From: Allium sativum
Lineage: Eukaryota > Streptophyta > Magnoliopsida > Asparagales > Amaryllidaceae
DNA length: 64,000 nt
Reading direction: 5' to 3'
Assembly (NCBI GenBank): GCA_030737875.1
Contig: CM060911.1
Coordinates: 52,016,501 to 52,080,500, forward strand
Under the pieces are notes generated by a model. That model was not told where the DNA came from. It was given only the letters and a program-made list of their open reading frames with translations, and searched no databases. Below, in pieces: positions 1-10,660 of this stretch (the stretch's first letter is position 1; each line of letters starts with the position of its first letter). A program made the position numbers and the translations under genes.

Positions 1-275
1 TATGAGGCGTCATATTGGAGTCCTTTGATCTTCCTTGGTAGAGGAACATTGATTGGCCTTCGTTTGTGCGGTGGGGATTTAGGTAAATATCCTTGCATAA
101 TTGTCACTGCTTCTTCACTTTTACCTGCAACATTAATTTCTCGAGCCAGGTTATTCATTCATTGAGTATTTGAAGCTTATCGTAGAACGCTCTCTGCTTA
201 AGCCTTTGGTAAATGCCCTGGTGTACTTTCCCTTTTTTTAGGCTTAAGCATAATCTCTTCCAGATGTTCTAATGA

Positions 276-2161
276 ATGAGATATAAACTTTATATGTTTC
301 ACGAAATGATATCACCTGGCAGTGTCATGCCTGATGAGATGAGTTACGGTTTGTCACCCGTTGATGTTTGTGGTCTTTCTCGGAGGGAAAAATCTCTTTT
401 CTTGAAGAAATCGCTGGTTACTTCTCAGGATGACGTTAGTTCCATTCTAGCCAACTTTGGAATGGACGATGTGGAGGCTATTCCTACTACTAACCATAAT
501 GATATCATTCATCCTTCTGAGGGATATTTTGCCTACTCAGCCATTCATGTCTGGCATAGCGGCTTCTTTCCTTTTCCACCCTTTATACTTTAGCTTCTGC
601 AGGATTTGGGATTCGCACCAATTCAATTTTCCCCGAGCACCTACAAATTACTCTTACGCTTGGAAGTTCTTGCTCTGTAATTGGGTCAGGTCTCCCTTAC
701 ATCGAATCTCTCTCGTCACTTGATGCGATTTTCAAGGGATGATGATTTTCCCTTATTCCATGATACCCCTTTGCGGAAGATTGTTAATGATGGTGCAGGC
801 AAGGTTATGCCTTGGGAAGACCAATTCTTTTTCTTTAAATGTCCTGCCGGTGTTTCTAGTCAAATTGTTGATCATAGTAAGCCCTTTAACCTTTCATCGG
901 TGATTATCTTCCTGTTTTTAGTGTATCCTTAGTTCCTTTCTTTCAGATTTTACCTCTAAGAGAGTCTCTTTAACCGAGAGTGAATCTTGCGTGTATAAGC
1001 TTATCTTGGGATTTCTCGAAAAGCCGCCGAGTTTGTCCGCTCTACTAACCAAGGATAAGCTGCGTCTTTACAACCTCCTTTCTCATGGATAGAAGATATT
1101 GGGGCGTCCACCTGTCCGTTTTCCCGGTACTAATCACTTGTTGGAAGGTTCAGAGGTATTTGATCCTTCAACTCCTTTATCCCCAGGTATGTTTTATCGA
1201 TTCTACAGTGTCTGCATTGAAATCTCTTTTTGATACTAACACTTCATGCTTTCAACCTTTTCCTAACTTTTCGTTTGGAAAGTGGTTCCGGCTTCAGAAG
1301 CCCCAACTCTTATTGGTGCCTTGAACCGGACTACTGCTGCTGCCTTTAAGAGGTTAGCTGAATCTCCTGCCGATTCGTCAACTAAGAGAATAAGGTCCGA
1401 TAACTCCACCTCCGTGATTTCCGGAAGTGTCTTCGGTAAGGAGATGACAAGTTGGGTCCTCTTACCATTTACTTCAAGCGTATCCGGGGAGGTTGTAAGT
1501 GCCATGCCGCCTACTTCTACTTCTCATGTCGTCGGTCCTTCGAGACCCCTTGATCTCTCATCATATTTTACTGATCTCGTGAAACTTATTCTTTCGGGAC
1601 CTGAATTTTCTGATATTTCGTCACCTCCCACTTCCTCCGACATGATGGATTTTTATCTGTGTCTGATTGCTCAAAAACTTAAGGTATGACCTTTTCTTTT
1701 TACTCTTGGGCTTCCTGCCTACCGCAACTATGTGTTGAGTGTTTATACCTTCCCAGGCTTTTAAGAACTGGCATGTGTCTCAGCTCATCCCTTCTTCTTC
1801 TGTCATAGAAATTACTTGACTTCGGGAGGCTAGCGCAATTTTGAGCCAAGAGTGTGAGAGGCTGAAGGCTTCCTTGGAACATGCAGAGTTGGCCTTAGAA
1901 AAGGAGAAGCGGGCTAGGGATGTAACTCCCGACAGGGTATCGGCCTTAGAGCATCAGATGGCAGAGGATGTGGTTACCCATGCTGATGAGCTTCGAAAGA
2001 AGAATGAAAAACTTTCTCGTGCTGCCCAGATCATTTATGCAGCCCAAGATAGGATTTCTAGTTTCTTGCAGGTCCACCTTCCACGGATTAAGTATGATTA
2101 CTATGAAGATGCCCTATTCCATCTTTTTTCTGACAAACTTCAGAATCTTTCTAAACTCTGA
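276..2161 (+). pseudogene. Broken spliced ORF, putative gypsy-type transposon (Transposase_28-like) protein
   Basis: One frame runs from the ATG at 276 to about 876 with stops at 591-593 and about 678. A candidate intron 877-946 (GTAAGC..TTTCAG) restores about 48 open codons, ending at a stop near 1088. More coding-like sequence lies at 1282-1683. A phase-0 intron at 1684-1756 (GTATGA..TCCCAG) leads to 1757-2161, with one stop at 1817. The first part has the hydrophobic FFPFPPFI..LGFAPIQFSPS pattern that I recognise, by eye, from plant proteins called putative gypsy-type transposon (Pfam Transposase_28). The last part (1841-2161) is a charged, heptad-rich coiled coil. At least four in-frame stops make it a pseudogene. 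It lies antisense to element F, as extra ORFs of Tat elements can. No signal peptide or membrane segment is visible. Confidence 0.5.
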
Positions 2162-2212
2162 ACCTCCCTCATTCCTTCCTTCACCCTGGATTGGGTTATA
2201 TAAAGGATTAAG

Positions 2213-4003
2213 TTGAGTGAGGAAGGAGTTGAGGCATCACGAAGGGGTGACCCTATAGCCGAGGACCTTTTATACATCGATAGATTTTCGGATGATTTAA
2301 GCGAGGAGGGGATGGCTCCCGCTTCCTTTGACGGTGATAAGGAGAGAGGGTGTATCGGTTCCAGAGATGGTGACTGCCTAGGCGAACATATTATCCATAA
2401 TTCTAAACCGTCATCACCCAGAGAAGGTGGTCCTTCCGGCTTTCTGAGAGGGAAGGAGGTTGTTGATCACGAAGTTCCCTCCCTTCGGGTATAACTTTTT
2501 CTTTGGACGTATCTTCCTTTTTTCTGGATACTTGACGTTTGAACAGTTTCATGTTGTTATTATAGACAAAAAGAAAAGTTGTTTTCCTGCCTTGAGCAGA
2601 GTTAGGTGACAAAAGTTAAAATCATTTTTATGTTGGGCAGATAGTACACTTGTATATTTAGTTCAGCAACCTACACAACACTTATATGGGGCCTCCCTTT
2701 GCTATTAGCTAGGCTAACGTGATTATTTGCATTATGATAGATTTTAATTTACTATGAGGAGGCATTACGCATGGTTTGTAGGCTGAGAAAAGAGTTTCGT
2801 AGGATGCCTATCCATACTTTCAAGGAAACACGTCTCCTCGAGGGACTTGAGTGTGTTTATACTGCATTTCCTTAGCTCTTCTTTAACTTGTGGAGTGGGT
2901 ATTGTGAAGCTATGTCAAAGAAACTTAGGATTAAACATGTTGAGGTACTATGTAAACAATAGACGTGTGAAAAAGTGATGTATTTAAAATTTGCCTTTCT
3001 GCCCATATGTTATAGTCGGTAGGCTCTGGGTTTAACCTGTGTAGTGATGTATAAGAAAAAGAGGGGGATGTAACCTTCGAACATCCAAAAAAGAGAAAAT
3101 GTAATCGTAATCACCTTCTTGTATGTCTGTGGGCAGATTGATCAAAGCGAGATCCCTTCCTCCGGGAGCGGAACGCCACCGATAAGAGAGGTCCTCCCTA
3201 TATCTTATGAAAAGAAGATCTTACATCAGGATTTATGCATCAAACACTTGACTGAGAGGATGGCCATTTTGAAAAGATAGTTAGAAGAGAAGGATAGAAC
3301 CATTCTAGGTTTGAGGACATACATAAAGACCAAACCCTATGTCGAGTTCGAGGACGAGCTAAAGAATCTTCGTCAACGTGTCATTGACTTGGAAATCGAT
3401 TTAAACAATGCTACTATAAAGTGTGAGATGTTGGAACATTGCTTTGAGAATATCTCTATAATGATGGGACCTTCGCCCCCTGGCGTCGCGACAGCACATA
3501 AGGCCTCTTCTCTTTAGAAATGTTATTACTTGAATAACCCTCCATCGGGTTTAAAGGAAACAATTATTTCTGAGTGGTGTAAAAGAGTGGTAGCCGAGAT
3601 GAAAGGAATCTATGATAATAGATTAATCAAGGATTCTCACGGCCGTGTCGTCAGATATGCCAGTCAAATCAGACATTTGCAAGAAGAAAATCACGATTTG
3701 CATATAAGCGTTTTTGATTTGGAAAAGGAAAACAAGTCTCTTACGGCAACGTGCAGGGATTACAACAGTGTTTTGAAACTCCATCCCAAACCTTCCAATC
3801 ACTTGAAGACACAGACAAGTAGGAAAGTTCAAAAACTTAACAAGTTACTAGGTGTGGCACTTCGCCATGCCATCGACTCCCCTTTACCTAAGGATGGAGA
3901 GAACCCAGATATTCAGTCATATTTTGTGAAGATGACACATAATTTTGCTTACGATAAGGGTACTGATAATGTAATCGTTTTGGTGAATAAACTTATGCAT
4001 TGA
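2213..4003 (+). pseudogene. Broken coiled-coil coding region with a candidate 648-bp intron
   Basis: Open from 2213 to 2488 (acidic, Ser/Gly-rich). A GTATAA donor at 2489 and a GGGCAG acceptor ending at 3136 remove 648 bp in phase 0. The same frame continues to 4003 with only two stops, TAG at 3278 and TAG at 3515. The 3137-4003 part is rich in Lys/Glu/Leu heptads (for example DELKNLRQRVIDLEIDL) and ends in a His-containing tail. It follows the pseudogene at 276-2161 closely and may be its downstream part or a second antisense ORF of element F. I do not recognise a family for this part. The frame being kept across the removed intron is the main support that it was once translated. Confidence 0.4.
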
Positions 4004-4346
4004 TAACATTTGGTATGTAAATAACTGTTAGTATGAGACATGAGTGAGGACTGCTCGCATGATGAATGACTTAAGAGGTTTCCTTTGAGTATGAGAAAAT
4101 ACAACCTAATTTTATTTTACCTGCCTTCGTTTCTGACAATGAGCTTTCCGTCAGCTTCCGAATTTTGTGGGTCTTCCTTCATAGGCATACCCGCGTTTGC
4201 CTTGATCTGGAATAATTACCTTGGAGGTCTTCGGGCCGTCATTTCGATGGTTGGAACCCTCTTTCAATACTTACAAAAGGGTTCCTTCCACCCAATTTTG
4301 GATATCAATATGTGGAAAACTTTCCACCCCCGCCATTAGTTCAGAG
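4004..4346. other. Noncoding stretch after the antisense ORFs
   Basis: No coding signal. A short open frame at 4085-4339 has no upstream or downstream partner and is probably chance. The sequence leads into the 65-bp repeats. Confidence 0.4.
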
Positions 4347-4715
4347 CCGAATCGATCCGGATTCAGGTATAGCTAGTTATAGACTGAGTCTTGCCTAGAT
4401 TCGGGCATTAACAATAGTTGACAGGGGCCTCTTCCGGTATTTGTACAGAGCTGGATCGACCCAGATTCAGATGTCGACAATAATAGACCGGAACCCCCTC
4501 TGGTATATGTGAAACGCCGAATCGACCCAGATTCGGGTGGTAGCATTGAGACTGGAACCTCCTCCAGTATTAATGAAGTTCCAGACCCATCCAGATTCAG
4601 GTGGTAACATTTAAAGACTGGAACCTCTTTCAGTATTGGTAGAGTGTCGAATTGACCTAGATTCGGGTATTAGCATTGAAGACTGGAACCCCCTCCGGTA
4701 TTAATGAAGTGAGTA
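4347..4715. repeat. Imperfect tandem repeats, period about 65 bp
   Basis: Each unit contains a version of CGACCCAGATTCGGG followed by GACTGGAACC(C/T)CCTCCGGTATT. Units start near 4347, 4450, 4515, 4580 and 4646; the last spacings are about 65 bp and the first is about 100 bp. They are clearly diverged from each other, so the array is old. It lies inside element F between the antisense ORFs and the primer site. Confidence 0.65.
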
Positions 4716-5894
4716 TCCCTTTCGGATTTGATTTGAGAAGCAGAGGTTGTACATGCTTTTTGAGCCTCCCTTCAGGCTTTTGATGTCAAAGCAGAGGATG
4801 TACGTGCTTTGTCGGCCAGTCTCTGGGCCTGTGCGTCCAGTGTGCTTGGCTAGCTTATCCAGAACAGGGCCCAAGGACTTACCTGACCTCCCTCCAGGAG
4901 GCGCTTTATCCTGACCATCATAGGCGATGATAAGGGCTTAGAAACTTAGACGGGGCCCTTGTAGGCACAGAACTAAGGTTTACTCTTTTGACGCTCTATA
5001 CAGGCCATTGTAGGAACTGATAAAGGCTTATACGCCATTCCCCTCTGAGGGGTGCCCTATCTTAGGCGATGATAGGGGTTTCCAGTCCCTTCTGCGGGTA
5101 ACGTGGAACATAAGAAGAGGTAGGACGTGCTCTTTCTACGAGCAGTGGTAAGACATGCTTAGTTCTAGCAGAGGCAAGGCGTGCTAATTTTAGAAGCACC
5201 GCCACAACCATTTCTGGTGTGAAACGGCGGCTTACGCTCTCAATGCTTTAACACTGCCCCCTCTGATTTGGGCAAGGAGAAAGACTAACACGCCATCCCT
5301 CTTCGGGGGATGCCTTGCCCAGACTAATTTAGCGCTAACAAGGGTTTTACTTCTCTGTATCCATTTGTGGTATGACCTTTCCTTGGTCATTTCATTTTTA
5401 GAGTTTTTCTCCTTTGTAATAGGGGGAATAATCCTTTTCTTATTATTTCAGGAGGATATCGATGATGTGACCTCCTATACTTTCCTTACATAACTTTGTA
5501 ATTTTCCTTGGTTCAAGATTTTGATGATCATCCCCTCTAGCGCTCTGCAATGGTTGGTTTCGTGTACGTTTAACATATGGTAGTAGCAATACGACCTTTC
5601 TCTCTTAGCTTCATCCTTGGGTTTCTTTTTGTGCGACAGCCAGAAATTTAATTCATGTCTAGTCAGGAAATAGATACCCTTGATCGATATAGTGAGCTTA
5701 TAACCCTTTGGTAGTCTTGACTCGAAATTCTTCTTCCGTCGCTACATTTTGGCCTTTTTGTTACTCAATTTTGTTACTCCTTCACTATCTCTACACTTCC
5801 TTTTTACTGCCCTCCGATGTGGGAGTACATCTTCTTCATACTTTCCATCAGTCAGAGGGATAGGATTTTTCTCTATGTTTCGTTCGGATATGGT
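4716..5894. other. Decayed noncoding part of element F with short scattered repeats
   Basis: No gene. Short phrases recur, for example GCAGAGG.TGTACRTGCTTT near 4740 and 4793, and TAGGCGATGATA near 4922 and 5064. GTAGGACGTGCT, GTAAGACATGCT and CAAGGCGTGCT lie near 5120-5180. This looks like the remains of several small tandem arrays. Confidence 0.45.
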
Positions 5895-6161
5895 TTACCT
5901 AGCATTCACGAGGATGGCTTGTTTAGCGAAGAGAAAGGAGTTGTATCTCTCAGTTGAGGGTTGGTAAAGGGCAAAAATCGGGGTTGATCCTATGTGGAAG
6001 GGGTTAATGCTCCATCGTTCAGGGTCATAAAGCTCTATATCTTTCTCTTTCTCTTGAAAATAGAGGTTTTCCAATTTGAATCTTTCGATCACCCATGGCT
6101 CGTCGATGTTCACTCCAGCCATGGTAAATCTGTCAATCATCGGTGGAGGTCCTTTACTCAT
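5895..6161 (-). CDS. Short ORF just downstream of the element F primer site, function unknown
   Basis: 88 codons, starting at an ATG about 80 bases after the primer-binding site on the minus strand. The product is hydrophilic, with many Glu, Lys, Pro and aromatic residues and no signal peptide, membrane segment or zinc knuckle. The frame closes with TAA right after an AG|GTAAAC sequence, so this may be a first exon with a splice donor near 5894. No matching downstream exon is recognised. It could be the start of a Gag-like or extra ORF of a Tat-type element. It could also be chance. Confidence 0.3.
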   Translation of the reverse strand: MSKGPPPMIDRFTMAGVNIDEPWVIERFKLENLYFQEKEKDIELYDPERWSINPFHIGSTPIFALYQPSTERYNSFLFAKQAILVNAR

Positions 6162-6238
6162 AATGTTTACCTCTTCAAGAACTTAGTCCAGGATGGAACA
6201 ATCACAGGTAGGTATGGGGTAGGGTTAACCACAAGGTT

Positions 6239-6266
6239 GGAGGTTCAAGCCCTCCTTTAAGTGCCA
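6239..6266 (-). other. Element F primer-binding site with full tRNA T-arm
   Basis: On the plus strand this reads as a tRNA 3' half: stem GGAGG (6239-6243), T-loop TTCAAGC (6244-6250), stem CCTCC (6251-6255), seven acceptor bases TTTAAGT, discriminator G, and CCA (6264-6266). Three bases separate it from the LTR-like end at 6270. Reverse-complemented, it is a primer site starting TGGCACTTAAAGG. The tRNA identity is not resolved. Confidence 0.55.
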
Positions 6267-6269
6267 AAA

Positions 6270-7494
6270 TGTTAACGAAATTTTTCGTCAACATTGGAGA
6301 CAGGTCAACTGGGGTGGATTTAGAGCAGTGAATGGTTGGTGGGTTGTTATACGGGTCAAATCGGGTTACTGCCCTGGAAGTGGAATTGGAGGAAAAGGGG
6401 TTTGCCAAGGGCAATCAAAATGGGTTTTGACCCAGGGGACGAAGCATGTTTTCCAATTCAAAGGCGTATTGAAGAGGAAATCCAATTCAAATCTAAAAAG
6501 GAAAACAAGCAACCGCAATGGTAATGATCAAAAAATGGAAATACACACTTACAGCGCAACTTTCTTGTGATAGATTCCCTTTTATTCAATTTTCACTAAG
6601 AGTACATGAATGTTATAGGGGGATTTCCCCATTGATCTCTTTTCTAAGTTAATTTTAAGAGTACAATTGTTTTTGGAAGCCAAAAAATCTCTCCTTGAAT
6701 GTGACTGTGGGATCATATTTATAGTGGTTCAGTGCTCCTTCCGTTGACGAGCTATTAGGCCTACGGAAGTCCTTGCCGGCTGTTTTTTTCCTGAGTTTCA
6801 GGCGCTTGACTTTCGACCATTCTTGGAATGTCATTCATGGTCCTTGGATATAGGCTTTCGGCTACGAACACTCGGATGTAGGCCTCCGGCCTTATCGTAA
6901 ATACTTAGAGAGACTTACTTTCATATTGTATGTTGATAACCGCCGGTTCGAACCCGCCATGGGTTTCGGTACTAAGTGAATTAGTAAGGGTAGCCTATAT
7001 ATCCGCTTGGGTCTCGGTTATCTTTTCGGTCCCCATGCAGTAGGTGCTCCTGAAGTTGGTTCTTGATGGCCTTCACGTTCTTCCATCTTAGTACCTTTGT
7101 TGCTTCCGTCTTCGGGTGTGTCGGCATTCGGACTGGTCATTACTGAAAATTCCTTTGGGCTTCGTTTATCGAGTTTATCACTTCTGCCTTACTTAGCTTT
7201 AGGAGATGGGTGGTTCCTCACATGGAGTCTTCCGTTGAGCTAATACTGTCAGAAGGGACTTGTCGGATTAACCCTGGTGGATAGACCCTGTCGATTATAC
7301 CTCATAGTTATTTACGATCTTTCCCCTTAAAGGGAGTAAGGAAAAAAACTTCGGGTGATGCAGTTTTTTGGACTATATCTTCTTGTTCTTCTTGGTATCT
7401 AGCTCCCACTTTCTATTGGGCCTCCTGCGAGCCTTTGATCACCCGATACCCCTTCACCGCCAGCTCACTCCGCTGTTGATTTTTGGTAGTAACA
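6270..7494 (-). repeat. Element F 5' LTR (minus strand), right boundary uncertain
   Basis: The left end 6270-6293 is an almost perfect 24-base palindrome, with TGTTAACGAAA facing TTTCGTCAACA, typical of an LTR end. A minus-strand TATA box is at 6716-6723. The plus-strand sequence stops at ..GTAACA before ACTAT, the duplicated target of element A, so the LTR may end near 7494. No second copy is in the window, so neither length nor age can be checked. No gene is seen in it. Confidence 0.4.
6716..6723 (-). promoter_or_regulatory. TATA box of the element F LTR
   Basis: Minus strand CACTATAAATATG, about 445 bp upstream of the LTR end, in the direction of the primer site. This is a normal place for an LTR promoter. 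Confidence 0.5.
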
Positions 7495-7499
7495 ACTAT
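7495..7499. repeat. Left TSD of element A (ACTAT)
   Basis: ACTAT lies directly before the TGTAATGACCC start of A and is repeated at 20970-20974 directly after the ..GGGTCATTACA end. Confidence 0.9.
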
Positions 7500-8349
7500 T
7501 GTAATGACCCGTAATTTGGCAGGAGAATAATTAACTAATTTAATTATTAAATATCGATTTAACGATATCAATAACTGGAATTAAATAATATTTATATTTA
7601 ATTAATATAAATAATAGGATAATATATTTCCGGAATAATCGGGAATAACGGAATTCACAATATTGTGTAAACTGGACAGTTGAAAATATATAATTCAGTT
7701 TATATTGAATTATATTGACGAATATATTTATATAAGACAGTTGAATTTATAATTTATATTATAATTGAAATAGAGCTCGAAATGGCGCTGCAGTTCGCTA
7801 TTTGGCGATTTGAACTTCAACTGAATATACAGGGTCCGTTTTAAATAGGATTTCTGTGAAACAAGAAACGTGTGGAGCTGGTGGAGTATATAATTCTAGC
7901 GGAAGGGAAAAATCAGGATTTCGTCGTGTAGATTTCGAGATATGTCCAAATCAAATTTTAGAATAGTCGCTATAGAATCGTTTATCGACCGTAATGGTTT
8001 ATTCGATATAACTAGAGATAGGGTTTGAATGTAGACAAGGTTCTTTTGGGAAGTAGTGATAATTTAATTTTTAGAATTTTACTGTAATTTTTAATTAATT
8101 AAATAAGCAACTTTTTATTGGGAGTATTTCGCACCCTGTAATCAACATTTTTGGGTTTCACAGAATGAGTTAACCTACCGATATTATTATATTTCTGGGA
8201 TCGTGGCACCTTACTGAATACAACGGTGTCTTTATTTCAGTCTGTAGGTGAAAGGAATTTTATGAAACGAGGTACGCTAAATTTTATAATATCCAAAACC
8301 TACCCTAAAATATCTCAACTTTTTCTTGGACCATTGTAAGCCACGCACC

Positions 8350-8357
8350 TTTATAAA
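8350..8357 (+). promoter_or_regulatory. TATA box of element A 5' LTR
   Basis: CCTTTATAAACAGCC, followed by a pyrimidine-rich leader (CCCTAATTTCC..CTCTCC) like that of plant mRNAs. The same sequence is at 15784-15791 in the other LTR. Confidence 0.6.
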
Positions 8358-8359
8358 CA

Positions 8360-9180
8360 GCCAAGTAAAATTTGTTTATATTAGCCACTTCTCTAATGCC
8401 CTAATTTCCAAATCTCTCCATTCCTTTTGTAGCCGCCACTGCAGTTCTTTCAGAAGAAATGTAATCGGTTTCAAAACCAAACGAAATTAAACGTTGTTCG
8501 TCTCGTCCCACTCCTCTTCTAAAATACCTTCGCCATAACTGTTTTGCAACAAGCGATGCTCTTCTTCTCGAACGTGAACCCTACAACATCACCTAGGTTA
8601 AGGAGCTTCATGGACAATGGCAACTAGAAGGAAATGGCATGGGGGGCCGCGGATTGCCGTGTGTTCTACAGGTCAGTAGGAGTGCGTTTTGGGTCTATAG
8701 TATTTGCGGAGGAGAAGTTTATATTATCTGGAGTTAGGGTGCAGAAGCTTACGGTTTTGTTGTGGTGAAGAAAACAAGGAAGGAGCAGATGTATTATTGG
8801 TTGTGGTGTAATGCTGAATTCCGTGAAGGACTAGAGGATGGGAAGAAGGTTTATCAGCGGTGTGGGCTTTGAAGTACGGACAGGAGCAACGTTTAAGCAT
8901 GGGCGTTTGAAGTGTCCGACTGTTATAGGGGGAATGCCGCGTCAGGCATTTGAATAGTAAGGAAAGAAGAAAGGGCATGCAAAACTGTTGGAGCGGTTTC
9001 CCAAAAGAAAAGATATTAAAGTGGGCATTTGAATGAGAAGAGCAAGGTAGTACATTTTACTTGTGAATTTGATGAAGTACTGGAGCTAGTGATCTGTAAT
9101 TGGGGAAGAAGAGGCCTGGGGTTGATCTAGTAGTAGTGGGTACTTGGGCCAAGAAATGAATGTAAGGCCCATTAACTAAA
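8360..9180 (+). other. Gene-like transcribed leader region in the A LTR
   Basis: More GC-rich than its surroundings, with a CT-rich leader, a five-codon upstream ORF at about 8610, then an ATG at 8617 opening an 18-codon frame up to an ACAG|GTCAGT donor-like site at 8671-8677. A longer frame starting at 16060 in the right copy is interrupted in the left copy by a G-to-A change near 8737. This may be a captured host first exon or simply the element's own leader. Confidence 0.35.
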
Positions 9181-9534
9181 TAAGTTATTTTTATTTTTAA
9201 AATCTAAATAGTATGTTAACTTTAAGTGGTCATAACTTATTCATATGAAATCAGAATCACGAACCGTAAGTTGCGTTGGGACCGTATGGACGAGAGCTTC
9301 ACAATGAAGCTGACTGGAAGTGGATTGGGACTCATTTAGATTTATGGCGAAATGAATTGTTTGATTCAAATCAAATAAACAGTTTATCGTTCTTTAACGA
9401 TGAACTGCAAATGTGAGTAAAACTCACCAACTCTGAACAGTTATATTTTATAATGTATTCTTAGAACTGTTAATCATCTGTTGATTGTTGTGTGTTGGTT
9501 GATTGATTGAACTGCTAGTCAGTTAGTGGAAATT

Positions 9535-9565
<31 letters not shown>

Positions 9566-9595
9566 CATATATCTATATATATATATATATAAACC
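9535..9595. repeat. AT dinucleotide run in A 5' LTR
   Basis: About 60 bases of nearly pure TA repeats. The matching run in the other LTR (about 16955-16980) is much shorter, as expected for microsatellite slippage after insertion. Confidence 0.85.
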
Positions 9596-9885
9596 GTTAA
9601 ATACTTATATATTGATGTTGTATCAGAATAATCCGTACTGAACTGAAAGTGATGTTGATTTTATTGTGTAACATCTGTGATGCAGGGAAACAGGTTGGAG
9701 GGACCCAACTGGGTTCCTTAATATTTATAATACGGTTTGTTCATATATTGTGTTATATGATGTGATATATAATCTGTTGTCGATTATATGTGTTTGGACG
9801 ATATTTATCATCGTGATTTGATATGATTGAATACCATAACATACGGGATGTTGATAAGGGAATTTTCAAAGTGATGTTGAGAATA

Positions 9886-9992
9886 AAATATTTATAAATG
9901 GGATATTTATAAATAATAGATATTTATAAATAGAAATATTTATAAATAAGAAATATTTATAAATTGGAATATTTATAAACAGGAGATATTTA
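9886..9992. repeat. ATATTTATAAAT short tandem repeats, A 5' LTR
   Basis: Six to seven copies of ATATTTATAAA spaced 16-18 bp. The counterpart is at 17273-17380. Confidence 0.8.
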
Positions 9993-10425
9993 GAAAGGAA
10001 ATAATTTCAATAATTTTCTTTTTGAATGGAAAGGCCTGTGTGGCGGGTTTGGGGATTTTCCCGATGCTTCCGATACAGAGGAGGTAATGGCGAATTTTCC
10101 CGGAAATTTAAGGAGTTAGAATATTTTTAAGAATAAATTTGAAAAGGAAATATTTGCAAACCATTTGCTAATAGAATAAAATAGAAAAAAGAAATATTTG
10201 TAAACCATTTACAAATAGAACTAAAAAGGGAATATTTAGAAAATAAATAGAGTTAATAAAAAGGAAATTTGTTTATAATGAAATAAGAAGTTATAAAAAG
10301 GAAACCGTTATTAAATGAACATTTATAAAGTGAAGAACCGTTACTAAAAAGTGAATCTTTATAAATGAATAAACGTTTTTAAAAAGGGGATCTTTTTAAT
10401 TGGATAAACGTTATCACAAAGGAGA

Positions 10426-10660
10426 AATCGAATATGGTATTCGAAGTTAGTAAATCGAATATGGTATTCGAAGTTAGTTAATCGAATATGGTATTCGAAG
10501 TTAGTTAATCGAATATGGTATTCGAAGTTAGTTAATCGAATATGGTATTCGAAGTTCGTGAATCGAATATGGTATTCGAAGTTAGTTAATCGAATATGGT
10601 ATTCGAAGTTAGTTAATCGAATATGGTATTCGAAGTTAGTTAGTCGAATATGTTATTCGA
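10426..10660. repeat. 27-bp tandem array of perfect dyads, A 5' LTR (8 + 1 units)
   Basis: Each 27-bp unit carries the 17-base dyad TCGAATA-TGG-TATTCGA. Eight intact units and one variant end unit are present. The array in the other LTR has one unit fewer. Confidence 0.9.

Larger units (their letters stand above)
1..7494 (-). mobile_element. Element F: partial LTR element, Tat-like, minus strand
   Basis: Seen: reading the minus strand, a region with a TATA box (6716-6723) ends at 6270 in CGTTAACA. Three bases later comes TGG and a sequence complementary to a tRNA 3' half, the layout of a 5' LTR followed by a primer-binding site. A short minus-strand ORF follows at 6161-5895, then decayed repeats, then two broken spliced coding regions on the plus strand (276-4003). 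Known: some Tat-lineage Ty3/Gypsy elements carry extra ORFs, including antisense ones. Inference: F is a Tat-like element without gag-pol in this part. The right boundary (7494, ending TAACA) is a guess placed next to the element A insertion. The left LTR lies outside the window. Confidence 0.45.

Noticed and set aside
2195..2203. TATATAAAG as a promoter for the coiled-coil region
   Set aside because: It lies just ahead of codons in a decayed region, without a leader or start site. An AT-rich chance match is more likely.
4085..4339. 84-codon plus-strand ORF
   Set aside because: No start context, no recognisable domain, and no continuity with the frame that ends at 4003.
6181..6266. A functional tRNA gene
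   Set aside because: No acceptable A box or D-arm, and CCA is encoded, which plant nuclear tRNA genes lack. A primer site or processed remnant fits better.
8724..8978. 84-codon minus-strand ORF also present at 16145-16399
   Set aside because: It is conserved only because the LTRs are duplicates. It runs antisense to the leader and has no family features.
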